A stretch of 60,000 nt of DNA, from contig NC_081408.1 in assembly GCF_030272615.1 (NCBI RefSeq), positions 408,890,889 to 408,950,888 on the forward strand, given 5' to 3'. Below the pieces are notes generated by a model. That model did not search any database and was not told the DNA's origin. It worked only from the letters and a program-made list of their open reading frames with translations. The DNA is from Cryptomeria japonica (taxonomy: Eukaryota; Streptophyta; Pinopsida; Cupressales; Cupressaceae). The translations under genes were made by a program, and so were the position numbers. This document shows positions 1 through 11,456 of the stretch, in pieces; the stretch's first letter is position 1; each line of letters starts with the position of its first letter.

Positions 1-492
1 TCCTAATAAAACCTATTGTATCAGTCTTTAACCGGACAAGGCTCCTAACAGAGCGGACTTCTAAAGAGTTCAAAAACAGCTTGTGGATATTCATCCCCAC
101 CGTGGTTTTTCCCAGTTGGGTTTCCATGTGAAAAATTTGTGTGTCATGTGTGGTGTTATTCATGTGATGGTTTAAGTGATTTGTGTTTGAAGGTAAATCA
201 TGTTAATCTAGCTGTTTATATATCTTTGATGATAGATTACCTGTTCATGCACTAGGGTGAAATAGAAATGAAGTATTAGATTGTATGAAAAGATAAGTGT
301 CAACCGGTTTATGCTTGTCTCAGTTATTCTGGGTTTTGCCGGTTGTACTCTGTTTAAGACTGGTGTTATTGTTTGTTTGTCAAAACATAGTGTCTGCTGA
401 CAAACCGGTTTAGGATTGTGTTTTTGTCTGTACTGATTCACCCCCCCCTCTCAGTACCGGTTTGGTACTATCCGTCTATCATAGAGTTATCA
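1..492 (+). repeat. 3' portion of the 5' LTR of element B
   Basis: This stretch is closely similar to the last part of the 3' LTR at about 15365-15857, with scattered substitutions. It ends in CA just before a tRNA-Met-type primer site. AACCGGTTT-like motifs occur near 302, 402 and 455. The upstream U3 part is outside the window. Confidence 0.93.
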
Positions 493-494
493 AT

Positions 495-506
495 TGGTAT
501 CAGAGC
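495..506 (+). promoter_or_regulatory. Primer binding site of element B (initiator tRNA-Met)
   Basis: TGGTATCAGAGC begins two bases after the LTR end. It is the standard complement of the plant initiator tRNA-Met 3' end used by most Ty1/copia elements. Confidence 0.92.
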
Positions 507-563
507 GTCCTCCAGGTCCTCTGTGTTATAAGCTTAACCACTTGAGGAAAAGATCCCAGTCTA

Positions 564-1201
564 ATGATGAAGAGGGAAGGTCCAAAGTTCAACAAAGGTA
601 ATTTCAGTATATGGAAATACAGAATGAAGATATACATCAAAAGCATGGGTGCTCAACATTGGAGCTATGTTGAGAATGCTTATGTTGCCCCTACCGGTAC
701 TCTCATCGATGACCAAAAGAGAGAGATGCAGGAGAATGGGCAAGTCATGGAAGCCCTAATTAGCAGTTTATCTGACATTGAGCTTGTTGATGTCCAAGAT
801 AAAGTAGATCCCAAAGAAGTATGGGATACTCTTGAAAATATCTATGGCGGTGATGAGCATGTAAAACAAGCTAAGGAAGAAAGCCTTAGAGGGAAGTTTG
901 AAGACATGCAGATGGTTGAAGGTGAGACCATTCAATAGTATGGAATAAGAATTAAAACTATTGTTGGAGATATCAAGAGTGCAAGTGGTAAAATGGAAGA
1001 TTCCACCGTGGTAAGCAAAGTCTTGAGATCCTTATTACCGGTCTATGCAATAAGGGTTGCTGCTATTCAGGAGTTGAGATCAATAGACAAGACCAAGGTA
1101 TCCATAGACTCCATCATTGCAAAGTTGACAGCCTATGAGCTAAATAGTTTTGATGGCAGTGTTCAAAAGACTGAATCAACTTTTAAAGCTTTTGTTGTAC
1201 C
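564..1201 (+). pseudogene. Copia Gag, N-terminal part (element B)
   Basis: The ATG at 564 opens a protein with the copia Gag (UBN2/retrotran_gag-type) pattern: FNKGNFSIWKYRMKIY near the start, then a helical region with VWDTLENIYGG. A TAG at about 936 breaks the frame; the same frame resumes with a second segment (993 onward) that reads SKVLRSLLP and then AKLTAYEL. Near 1201 the copia sequence stops and gypsy coding sequence (ISAMQLKK) begins, marking the junction with element C. The zinc-knuckle half of the same Gag is found 8.4 kb downstream at about 9604. Gag would form the virus-like particle in the cytoplasm; this copy cannot. Confidence 0.87.
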
Positions 1202-2690
1202 ATATCAGCCATGCAATTAAAGAAGGAAAGAAGAAGAGGAGGCCTAATCTATATGGTTGAAATTGATGAAGGAAAAGAGGAAAATACCCCAACCTTTGAG
1301 AATACCCCTTTCTTAAAAGAATTCAAGGATGTATTTCTAGAAGAATTACCCGGCTTACCTCCTAAAAGGAAGTTTGACTTTTTTATCGACGTACTACCGA
1401 GAGCTAAACCAGTATCAAGGGCACCTTACTGAATGAACACAACTGAATTACAAGAGCTCAAGATGCAATTAGAGGAACTCTTAGCTAAGGGATTAATAAG
1501 GCCAAGTGTATCACCATTTGGAGCGCCAGTCTTGTTTTTTAAAAAGAAGGATGGAACCTTAAGACTATGCATCGACTATAGGATGTTGAACAAGGTCACA
1601 ATAAAGAATAGGTATCCCTTACCTCGAATAGAGGATCTTTTTGACCAAATGAAAGGAGCAGCAGTTTTCTCAAAGATAGACCTTCGATCAGGATACCATC
1701 AACTCAGAATTAAGGAGGACATTCTGAAGACAGCTTTCAGGATTAGATATGGGCATTATGAATTCACAGTAGTTCCTTTTGGTGTAACCAATGCCCCAGC
1801 TGAATTTATGAACCTAATGAATAGTGTACTCCATGACTACTTGGACAAATTTGTTTTGGTATTTCTGGATGACATATTGATTTACTCTAGGAATGAGGAG
1901 GAACATTTAGTACACCTACAAATTGTTTTGCAAAGGTTGAGAGAACATAAGTTATATAGGAAACTGTCGAAATGCGCCTTCTTCGAGGAAAAGATTCACT
2001 ACCTTGGGCATATAATATCAAAGGAAGGAATAGCAGTTGATCCAGATAAGATAAAGGCGATAGTAGAATGACCGATCCCTAAAAACGTTTCAGAGGTAAG
2101 AAGCTTTATGGGGGCTAGTAGGTTATTATAGGAGGTTTGTGGAAGGATTCTCTAAGATAGAAAACCCCATCACCTCATTACAGAGGAAGGGTAAAAGGTT
2201 TGTGTGGACAGAACAAAGTGATAAGGCATTCCAAATTTTAAAAGGGAAACTAACTTCAGCACCCATTCTGAAAGTACTAGATCCAAATGGACACTTCACA
2301 GCCGTAACTGATGCTTCTATCGAAGGTTTGGGAGGAGTACTTGTCGAAGATGAAGGGGTAGTAACTTACGAATCCAGGAAGCTAAAGACTCATGAAGTTA
2401 ACTATGCACCCCACGACTTGGAGTTAGCAGCAATTGTGCATGCCCTATAGAAATGGAGGCACTTCTTACTAGGGAAGCCCTTTGAGTTAAAGTCAGATAA
2501 CCAAGGACTAAAGTACATCTTTACCCAACCCCACTTAAATGCTAGACAAAGAAAGTGGATAGAGTTTCTAAGTGAATATGATTTTGAAATTGAATATATT
2601 AAGGGGAAGGAAAATAGGGTGGCAGATGCTTTAAGTAGGAGGAGACACTTGATGACTATAGTAACATTCAAAACTTCTTTCAAAAGACAA
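1202..2690 (+). pseudogene. Chromovirus reverse transcriptase and RNase H (element C)
   Basis: RT motifs follow the Ty3/gypsy order: [16 protein letters not shown], the fingers segment [26 protein letters not shown], and the catalytic FLDDILIYS near 1866. RNase H follows from about 2139, with TDASIEGLGGVL and the closing KGKENRVADALSR near 2605. Damage includes a TGA after the proline-finger helix, a frameshift near 2115, and a TAG near 2447. The start of the fragment reads like the spacer between protease and RT. Together the domains would copy element RNA to DNA and degrade the RNA strand in the particle. Family assignment is firm; function is lost in this copy. Confidence 0.92.
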
Positions 2691-2735
2691 GTAATGGATG
2701 AGTAGGAACATGACCCATGGTATGGACAAGTCAAA

Positions 2736-4114
2736 TTGACTTTAGAGTACGATCCAACTGATCCTAAGATTGAAGGGTATACATTAGATGAAGATGGGTT
2801 GCTTAGATACAATAATAGAATCTATATTCCTAATTCAGGAGACTTAAAGGAAGTAGTCTTGTCAGAGGCTCATAATGCCCCTTATTCAGGGCACCCGGGA
2901 GTTAACAAACTTTATGCAGACCTAAAGAAGTTATACTTTTGGCAAGGGATGAAGAATGACATAGTCAAATATGTGGCTAAATGTTTGGAGTGTCAAAGAG
3001 TAAAGGTAGAACATAGACATCCAGCTGGATTATTACAGTTACATGATGTACCTCAACACAAGTGGCAAGTTATTAGTATGGATTTTGTGCAAGGGTTGCC
3101 CATGTCACCCTCTAGGCATGATACCATAATAATGGTAATTGACAAACTCACTAAGGTGGCACACTTTATACCAGGGAATCTGACGAATGATGCACCTACC
3201 TTGGCTAGGCGCTTTGTTAAGGAAATATTTAGGTTGCATGGAATACCAGAGAAAATCATATCAGATAGAGATGCTAGATTCACTTCAAGGTTTTGGACAA
3301 CTCTTCAATCAGCTCTGGGAACTCAACTAAATTTTAGAACTGCATACCATCCTGAAACCGACGGTCAAACAGAAAGGACAAATCAAATTTTGGAAGACCT
3401 ACTTCGCATGTACTGCATGGACCAACAGAAGAAATGGGAAGAGTACCTACCTCTAGTAGAATTTGCTTACAATAATACATATCAAACATCTTTGGGAATG
3501 GCACATTTCGAAGCATTGTATGGTAGACCATGTCGAACACCTTTGAGTTGGGATAATCTTGAAGATAGAGTAATTGTTGGACCAGATATGTTGAAGGAAA
3601 TGAAAAGGAAAACTAAGGAAATTAGACAAAGGTTGAAGGAAGCCTCAGATAGGCAGAAAAGTTATGCAGACAAAAACAGGACACCAAGGGAGTTTGAGGT
3701 GGTAGAGAAAGTCTTCCTAAGGGTTAGGCCACACAAGAGTTCCATAAGGTTTCGAAAAAGGACCAAGCTTGCACCTCATTATGTTGGACGTTTTGAAATA
3801 TTGGAAAGGATTAATCCAGTTACGTACCGGTTGGCCTTACCTCCCCAGTTGAGCTAAATCCATGATGTCTTCCATGTATCTCTTCTTAAAAGGTATGTAC
3901 CTGATGAGAAACATATTTTGTATTGGGATGCTTTACAGGCCAAGAAATGGGAGGAATAATGATAGAGCCATTCAAAATCTTGGAGAGGCGCCAATGCCAA
4001 TTGCGCAACAGAGAGGTTGATCAATGCAAAGTACAATCGAACCAATATGATGAAAAGAATGCCACGTGGGAAGATACTAGGGAAATGCAACAGTTGTTTC
4101 CTTTTTTGTTTTGA
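2736..4114 (+). pseudogene. Chromovirus integrase with chromo-like tail (element C)
   Basis: A long open stretch (2736-3857) carries the zinc-binding H-H-C-C region (EAHNAPYSGHPG, then CLECQ), the catalytic core with D in MDFVQG, D in ISDRDARF, and E in DGQTERTNQ, and the gypsy C-terminal module. A TAA at 3855 separates a tail reading IHDVFHVSLLKRYVPD; after a frameshift near 3945 the segment PFKILERR and NATWEDTREM (about 3970-4085) resembles the chromo-like domain of plant chromoviruses. Such tails usually direct insertion to particular chromatin. The integrase core looks undamaged, but the element as a whole is not autonomous. Confidence 0.9.
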
Positions 4115-4175
4115 ACTAATCACGAACTATAGACTCTTTTGGATACATTCAAAAAGTGCATCAGGACGATGCGCA

Positions 4176-4192
4176 AATTAAGGGGGGGAGGA
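4176..4192 (+). promoter_or_regulatory. Polypurine tract of element C
   Basis: A purine run with seven consecutive G (AAGGGGGGGAGGA) lies immediately before the LTR start TGTCACAACC. This is the expected position and composition for the plus-strand primer of an LTR element. Confidence 0.85.
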
Positions 4193-5182
4193 TGTCACAA
4201 CCCTCCTTTATCACTTTTTGATTCGATACAATTCTATTATATAATTTTTGGTTGAGCTATTGGAAATGATTGAATAAATAATATAAAAGAATAAAAATGG
4301 ACACACACACACACACACTTGGAGAATATAATTCAAAAGGATTTATTTATTTTTATTTTTATTCCCAATTATGGCACATGTTGTAGGAGGAATTAGAAGC
4401 TTCTAGAGGAATCTTCAATGCCTTGCATGTAACTCCCCCACTAGGTTTTTTAATCAATTTGCATGAGTCCAATATTGGAAAAAGAATCCCACTCTTAATT
4501 AATTTCTCTAGATAGTGGAATTAAGAGATTTTTCTTATAAAATTGTATGCAAGTTTCAAAGAAGGGAGTTGATTATGTGTTGAAGAAAATTTTCCAAGTT
4601 TCCTTGTTGTTAGTAGTAGGATCTTCTTTGGTAGACTCATTTTCGTTGTAGGTTTGCTAAGTTGCTCTTGAAGATTTTTCTCAAGTTGCAAGGAAGGATC
4701 AAAAAGGATAGCTAGAGGATTCAACATCAAGCTCTGATAAGCCAGGTTCTCTTCTTTGTCATCTCTCATTTACATATGAAAAATTTATATTATAAAAAAA
4801 AATAGCTTCTAGATCTTCTTTTATAAAAGAATAAAGTTATTAGATTGTAAATCTTTTTCTTCTTATTTAAGGATAAATATTGATAAAAGTATTTTCATAT
4901 ATTGCATGCAAAAGATAACTTTATTATTTATTTCTCTTTAGAAAATAGATATCAGATCTTGCTTTTGCTTTTCCAAAAGATGTCTTTCTTTTATCTGTGC
5001 AAAAAAAAAAATCATATTCTCCTTATTTAATTTTTTTTTTTTTTTTTTTATCTGAGATTAAAACTCTTCTCTGTGTGATTAAATGATATGAATCTTAACC
5101 TTTATTCTTCTTCTCTTGAATTCTATTCTCTAGCTCTTCGAATGGAAATCTGAAAGAAAATCTCATTCTTTAATCCCTCTCT

Positions 5183-5302
5183 GTGAATGCAAAAATAAAC
5201 TCTCTCCCTGTGAATGTAGAAATAAACTCTCTCCCTGTGAATGTAGAAATGAACTCTCTCTCTATGAATGTAGAAATAAACTCTCTCCCAGTGAATGCAG
5301 GA

Positions 5303-5306
<4 letters not shown>
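5183..5306 (+). repeat. Minisatellite, unit about 26 bp
   Basis: Four or five near copies of a unit containing AAATAAACTCTCTCCCTGTG-like sequence stand in tandem directly before the CT tract. The open frame over it is a by-product of the repeat. Confidence 0.85.

Positions 5307-5397
<91 letters not shown>
5307..5397. repeat. (CT)n microsatellite, 91 bp
   Basis: Uninterrupted TC dinucleotides. The neighbouring minisatellite is also rich in CTCTC, so the microsatellite may have grown out of it. Confidence 0.98.
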
Positions 5398-5400
<3 letters not shown>

Positions 5401-6349
5401 AATATTAATCTCCTGTTTACTGTAAAATCAATTTAAAACAATTATCTACCCCTGTGATATCTTGATTATCTATTCTATTCTTGTTCTTATTTTCATAAAT
5501 ACTCTTTTTTATATACCTTTAAATTTCTGGAAATTTAAACCATATATATATTGATGCTCTGCAAAAAGGATTAGAAAATCTGTTTGATGGCAACACACAC
5601 AAGAGCACAAAAAACAAACGTTAGTGTTACCAACAAAAGATTATCCTAAACAGGCATATCAAGAGAGATATTAAGCATGAAATAGAAAGCATATAAACAG
5701 AGAATAAAATAGCTAATCAAGATGCTCATAGTTGCTCCTCCCTTGTTCCTCTCCTCTCCAAGTCCCAAATGAGTGTAGCTCTCAGCTTTTAGCACTAGCC
5801 ATGGATGCCATATGGAGATTCAAGATGGTTGAATATGATAAGCAAATGCTATGCAAGTGTAGATAGTGATGCTATGAGAAAGCTCTATGCTAATGCCAGT
5901 ATAACAACAATACTCTAATGCTTCTCTTTTTTGCTTGAGGAGAAGGGTTCTATTTATAGAAGAAATGGGGAAATGAAGGGTTAAGATTGAATGGTTTAAT
6001 CAAGGGCCAAGTTTGAAAGTTGGGGATCCATGTGCACAATTTGCACCAATAAAATGGTGACAAGTGTCAACATAGGATTGGGTTGAGAGAAGAGGTTGGA
6101 GGCATTAAAGGCCTGAGAAGACCTCATGGTTATCTAGAGGCTAAGGGTCAAGTCCAAATTAAGATTACCCACTGGATTAAGAGTTAATGCAAGGATAAAC
6201 CTTTGTACAAATGATTAAGAGATAATCATGGTCAAAGCATTAATGGCTTGATGAGACCTTTGGGTTGGGTAGAGGTTGAGTCAAAACAAATGTTTTAACC
6301 ATGTGGGAGGGTTTGAGGTAACCATTAATGGTTATTGGAGACTTTGGGG

Positions 6350-6460
6350 ATTAAGTGGTTGAAGGTTGAAAGCCTTCAATGGTTATCAAAGACTTTGAGT
6401 CATTTAGTGGTTGAAGGTTGAAAGCCTTTAATGGTTATCAAAGACTTTGAGGGTTTGAGA
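6350..6460. repeat. Two tandem copies of a unit of about 53 bp
   Basis: The phrase GGTTGAAGGTTGAAAGCC followed by a TTATCAAAGACTTTGAG segment occurs twice in tandem. Shorter AAACCATTAAAGG/CTTGAAGACTTT variants continue to about 6870. Confidence 0.8.
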
Positions 6461-6879
6461 AGTGACTTCCCTTTTGCTTAGGAATGTGACAAAGTTTAGA
6501 GAAGGGGTTAGGTTATTTAGAAGTGATTAGAAAATTCTAGAAGGGGTTTAGGCATGCAAGTGGATTTTGTAGGAAAATGCAAGTGGGAGAAATTTTGGTA
6601 TTTTCAATTAAAATAAAATCATTTATTTCAATTAAATGGTGTAATTTGCATTTGGATAAATATTCAAATAAATATTAATTTATTTAAATGAGAAAAATGA
6701 AGATAAAACATTAAAATGCTTGAAGATTTTGAGGGAAACCATTAAAGGCTTGAAGACTTTAAGGAAAACTATTAAAGTCTTAAGAAGACTATAGAAGGAA
6801 GCCATCAAGTTTGAAGACTTTAAAGCCATCAAGTTTGAATACTTTAAGGGAAACCATTAAAGGTTTCATGTGGGTGAGG

Positions 6880-7225
6880 ATAAATAGGATTTTAAATAAA
6901 TAATTTATTTAAAATAGTTGTGCAACTTGCATTTGTAGGAAAATACAAGTGGGTGGAGGATAAAGGTGATTTAAATAAATGTTAATTTAAAATAATTGTG
7001 CAACTTGCTTTTGTAGGAAAATACAAGTGGGTGGAGGATAAAGGTGATTTAAATAAATTATTTATTTAAAATAATTGTGCAACTTGCTTTTGTAGAAAAA
7101 TACAAGTGGGTGGAGGATAAAGGTGATTTAAATAAATTATTTATTTAAAATAATTGTGCAACTTGCTTTTGTAGGAAAATACAAGTGGGTAGAGGATAAA
7201 GGTGATTTAAATAAATGTTAATTTA
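6880..7225. repeat. Tandem repeat, 79-bp unit, about four copies
   Basis: The landmark GTGCAACTTGC occurs at 6919, 6998, 7077 and 7156, a constant 79-bp spacing. Each unit also contains ATACAAGTGGGTGGAGGA or a close variant. It lies in the U3-like part of the inverted LTR block. Confidence 0.92.
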
Positions 7226-7350
7226 TTTAAATGTGAGAGGTGGGATTTTGGGGGATTTAAATAAATATTAATTTAATTAATTCATTAATTGATGGTTAAA
7301 TAATCAAATAAATACTAAGTATTCATTTAATTAAGTGGACAGATTTATGT

Positions 7351-7465
<115 letters not shown>

Positions 7466-7554
7466 TTTATTTAATACGAAAATGAATATATTCAATATTG
7501 CAAGTAATTTTAATATGAAAATTATGTCCTTCGAAATTTATTTTGGGTATCGGG

Positions 7555-7745
7555 CGGCGTGTAGGGTAGTGGAGGCGGTTATTGTAACCATCGGGGAAGT
7601 GGTACCCTCCACTTCCCCTGTGGTCACTGTCACAGCAGTGGCCGCAGGGTAGTGGAGGGGACCACGGGGTCCCCTCATCACTGCGGGCCTGCTTCCGCAG
7701 ACCTGCAGTGGTGAAGGGACCCGTGGGTCCCACTCCCATTTGCTC
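7555..7745. repeat. GC-rich patch with four short inverted repeats
   Basis: Within a strongly AT-rich LTR this patch is GC-rich. Perfect stems include GGGGAAGTGG/CCACTTCCCC (7593-7602 with 7609-7618), GGGGACC/GGTCCCC (7657-7663 with 7668-7674), CTGCGG/CCGCAG (7681-7686 with 7695-7700) and GGGACCC/GGGTCCC (7716-7722 with 7725-7731). The minus-strand open frames across it are probably chance, favoured by the base composition. Confidence 0.85.
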
Positions 7746-9370
7746 CCCTTTCTTTTTTTCAAGAAAAATGCCACTATAAATTTGGACATTGTTAAACTTT
7801 TCAAAAAAAAAATCCCAATTTTAGTTTAATAAAAATTTAACTTAGGTAATTTCGAAATGTATTTATTTTTAGCAATTTTCCAATTGTAAATTAAATTGTA
7901 TAATTGTCCTTAGTAAAATTTATAATAATTAATTTCTTTTTAGCAATTTTCAAATTAAATTGTATTAAATTTTATAATTGGAATTTTATAAAAACTACTT
8001 AAAATTCGTTGGGTTACTTAGTTGGTATTTGGACTCATTAAAAGCAATTATTGTATATTAATATGATTTGAATCAAATATCTAAACTAATCGCTATTTTT
8101 GGAACCTATGACCACAATTAATTATTCCCGTGATAGGAATCATGCACTGCTTAATCTTGCACACAAGTTACATTATTCTCGTATCATGCAAATTACTTAC
8201 ACATTAATTACATTTATTGGCGATTTCATCTCCATGCAAGTTACACATTTAATTATTAGTATGCAAGTTTCATAATTGTCATTTTTACGCAAGTTATATT
8301 TCAAGTTTTGAATAATTTAGTTATGGTTTTTATTCTACGTGGTTCATCAAGTAGTTATCTCAAGTAATTAAATTATACACGTTCATTTCATAATTGTTTT
8401 CAAGTATGATGTTTTTCATAGCTCTTAGTTAGAAAACTAAATAAAGGAAGATGGAAACCAAAACCTAGCAGTGTTCGGTATATACAGTGCCTCTGGGTCA
8501 CGCTTACGGGTAATGTCGTCATGTTGAACTACTGCACTTAATGCCTAATAAAGCTGCATCAACGACGTCTGTGGCATCGTCCCTATAAATCATCGGGGAG
8601 TAATAAGGGACACTTGGAAGTTAAAATCCAAGGGGCGGGTAATCCCCCTTGGATTGATAATCTAATAAGATGATCCTTAAATGATTTTGCATCCGCTGAG
8701 TTAAACCATAGTAAACCCTTGTTAGGGTTGATTGAATGAAATGCTTTTATGAAATTTATTTAATCTTGAAGAGATATTGGCAATTGACAATTGGGTCAAG
8801 GGTGATGCTTATGATAGGTATCAGGATGTAGTTGTTTTAGGCCACAAACAATAGGCCATCTTGAGCCTTTGTTTAAGTGCTACCACCGTGGGTAGCAACC
8901 GCAGAGAAACTATCTGGGACATTGACCCTAGAAAGGGGTGCGTACCCACAAATCAGTTTACATCAAACCATAGAGTAGAAAATAGAACTACATACTTTAC
9001 GCCTTGATCCCGTGCCGAAACGGGTATGTAGGCAGTCTTGGGATGGACTTGTCCCTAGTACTCAAGCATTCGTGGGTGGGGTCTAGGTTGGTAAGAAGAA
9101 GGATTGAGTAGAATCTTAAATTGAAAGATAAGTATAATAAAAAGGAAAAAGTAATTCAATGCATACTCGGAAGGAATGCCATATGGATTTACTTGACTTC
9201 CCGAGGCTTTAAGCCAAATTCCAAGGCGGAATTCAAGCTTGTATTATGTTATTTAATTACTCCTAAGGACGGCGACCTCGGTGCACTCCTATTAGAAGAG
9301 TGTAGTACTTAGTGAGTGGCTCAGGACCCGAATGGTCCTGATGAGTCTAAGTCTCTGGCCAGAGCACCTC
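7746..9370 (+). other. Remainder of C's LTR, no gene seen
   Basis: From 7746 to about 8450 the sequence is AT-rich. From about 8460 to 9360 it is of mixed composition with no long open frame and no tRNA- or rRNA-like fold that I recognise. This part probably corresponds to the R/U5 portion of the LTR. Confidence 0.5.
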
Positions 9371-9520
9371 CTATCTCGATTGGATAGATGCCTACCCCGT
9401 ATGGGTAGATGCCTATCCCATATTGGATAGATGAAATCTTATGTCCCGTATTGACAGATGCCTAACCTGTATGGTTAGATGCTCATCCCAGATGGATGAA
9501 TGCCCAATCCAAATGGATGG
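9371..9520 (+). repeat. Array of seven tandem short hairpins (about 21-bp units)
   Basis: Units separated by ATG/ATGCC each form a small perfect stem. Stem pairs in order are CTATC/GATAG, CTACCC/GGGTAG, CTATCC/GGATAG, TGTC/GACA, CTAACC/GGTTAG, TCATCC/GGATGA and ATCC/GGAT, with loops of 4-7 bases. The stem sequence differs between units but pairing is kept. It lies near the 3' end of C's LTR. Confidence 0.9.
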
Positions 9521-9603
9521 ATGCCCAGAGTATGCGATTGAATCAAACACAATGATTAAATTAAACAAAAAAAAAAGAATGGTCAATTTTGTTGGGTTAA
9601 TCA

Positions 9604-10336
9604 AGGTGGATTCTTACAAGAGAAATGGATGATGAGGAGATTCTAATGGCATTTGAAGCTCTTCTTGCCAGGAAACTTCCTAAAGGAACCGGTAAATACA
9701 GAGGTAAGCTCCCTTAGAAATGCTTTTCTTGTAACCGGATAGGACATATTGCTGTAAACTGTCCTAATGATGACAACAAGGACAAACCGGAAAGGTTCAA
9801 TAAATTCAAAGGAGGAAACCAGAGAAACTATTTTGTGGCAGTTGATGAAGGTGTCACAGATGAGGAGTTAGAAGATGAAGAAAATGAATATATTGTGTTT
9901 GTTGCTGTCGAGGAAGATGTGTCAGACAAGAAGGCTCTTGTCTCCCACTTTGATAATTCCAATGAGTGGATTATTGACAGTGGCTATTCTCACCATATGA
10001 CTGGTGACCGGAGCAAGTTTCTATCCTTGGAAGAGTATGATGGTGGTGTGGTTTGCTTTGGTAATGATGCACCATGTATGGTGAAAGGCAGAGGGTCCAT
10101 CTCTCTGAATGGAAAGAGTAGTGCTGACAATGTGTATTGGGTTGATGGTCTAAGACACAACCTTCCGAGTGTTGCCCAGCTGAATGATAGTGGTCTCACT
10201 CTAGAATTCAAGAATGGAGTGTGCAGAATCAAAGGAAAGAATGGTGAATTGGTGGCTACGGGCATGCAGACCAAAGGTAACCTATTTCAGTTGAATGCAA
10301 ATATAAGTACATGTCTTATGGCTAAATTTGATGATA
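9604..10336 (+). pseudogene. Copia Gag zinc knuckle and aspartic protease (element B)
   Basis: After element C, copia coding resumes with MDDEEILMAFEALLARKLPK, then a CX2CX4HX4C knuckle (CFSCNRIGHIAVNC) near 9720-9760. A TAG at about 9715 lies just before the knuckle. The frame then runs open through an acidic linker into the copia protease, with the DSG catalytic motif in WIIDSGYSHHMTGD near 9970. The protease would release Gag and Pol proteins in the particle. The frame runs straight into solo LTR D, which interrupts the start of the integrase region after a Trp codon. Confidence 0.9.
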
Positions 10337-10341
10337 GCTGG

Positions 10342-11451
10342 TGTAGACACTTAAAAATAATTATTTTCATTATTTTTAATTCCTCGCATAATTAATTAAT
10401 TAATTATGTTAATTCAAATTCCTCTCAATATTAATTAAATATAATTAATATTGTCACTATAGCATATGATTGATTTATTTAATAAATCAATCCCTTTCTT
10501 TATTCTTCTAAAAAAATCAAATCCTCACAAATCTTCCTCTTAGCTAATTAATTTCAATTAATTAGTTAACCTACATGATTCCTACAAATCATCTTCTTAA
10601 TTCATTCTTCTAGAAACTCCCTAAACTCACTTAACATTATTCTTCTAATTTTTTATTCCCTCCACTCATTCTCTCTCCTAGTCAAATTCTCCTACAAATA
10701 TTAATCCCACCTAACATTTCCTCTAATCCCCCTCCTAATGAGTCGTTAATGGTTAATCAACATGATTAGCCACAAAGTCAACTCTTTGTCCTTTTCATCC
10801 AACCACTAGCTTTAAATGCTCTTTTCCTAGGTGAATGTAAGATTTTTGAAATCACACATTCCTCTAGGCATCCCCTCTCCCAAGGAATTTTTAATTCCTT
10901 TTTATTCCTCCAATCCCCATGATATCTTTTTTTAGAGAATTTTTAATTCCTCCAATGCATCTTGTGGAGTGTGGAGATACGAAATGCCTTTAAGGCATAT
11001 TTCTTGGCCTCCACACCCTCTCTTGGACCTTTTGTGAGCTCACAAGTAAATCTTAGCCCTTCATCTCGAATTCATCATAGCCATCCATTTTCCTCTCCTC
11101 TTCCTATAAAATAGGGCTCCATCCCTTCATTCAAAACATCTTGAAATCCAGTAAGTTTATGCTGCCCTTTTGAGCCCAGGAAATCATCTTGGCAACTTGA
11201 TCATCTCATTCTTATCATTTTTCAAATCCATTCCATTTGTGCACAACATTGGAGAGCCATCCACATCTAGCAATCAAAGGAGCACATCAAGTGGAGCATT
11301 ATCAAGGGGCGCCTTCACTTCATCAAGCTCAATCCAAAGGAGAAGGTAAAATAGCAAGGTGAAATAGTCTTTTAATGATATTTTAGCATTCTGCATGTTT
11401 ATTTCGTTATGTTTTGATCATTTGACCTTCAAATCTGTTTTCCCCTCTTCA
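10342..11451 (+). mobile_element. Solo LTR D with 5-bp target duplication GCTGG
   Basis: A 1110-bp block starts TGTAGACACTT and ends CTCTTCA, flanked by GCTGG at 10337-10341 and 11452-11456. Removing it and one duplication restores the copia frame exactly (codons for S-W, then I-W-H-R-R-L-C-H). A TATA box CCTATAAAAT is at 11103-11112. Its first bases match the start of element A's LTR (TGTAGACACCT), so it may come from a related gypsy family. Solo LTRs form by recombination between the two LTRs of a full element. Confidence 0.94.
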
Positions 11452-11456
11452 GCTGG

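Noticed and set aside
5183-5401. Open frame ending in a long Ser-Leu run
   Set aside because: It is the translation of a minisatellite and a CT microsatellite.
7467-7804. Overlapping minus-strand frames in the GC-rich patch
   Set aside because: Open only because of GC-rich palindromic sequence; no protein-like pattern or neighbours that support a gene.
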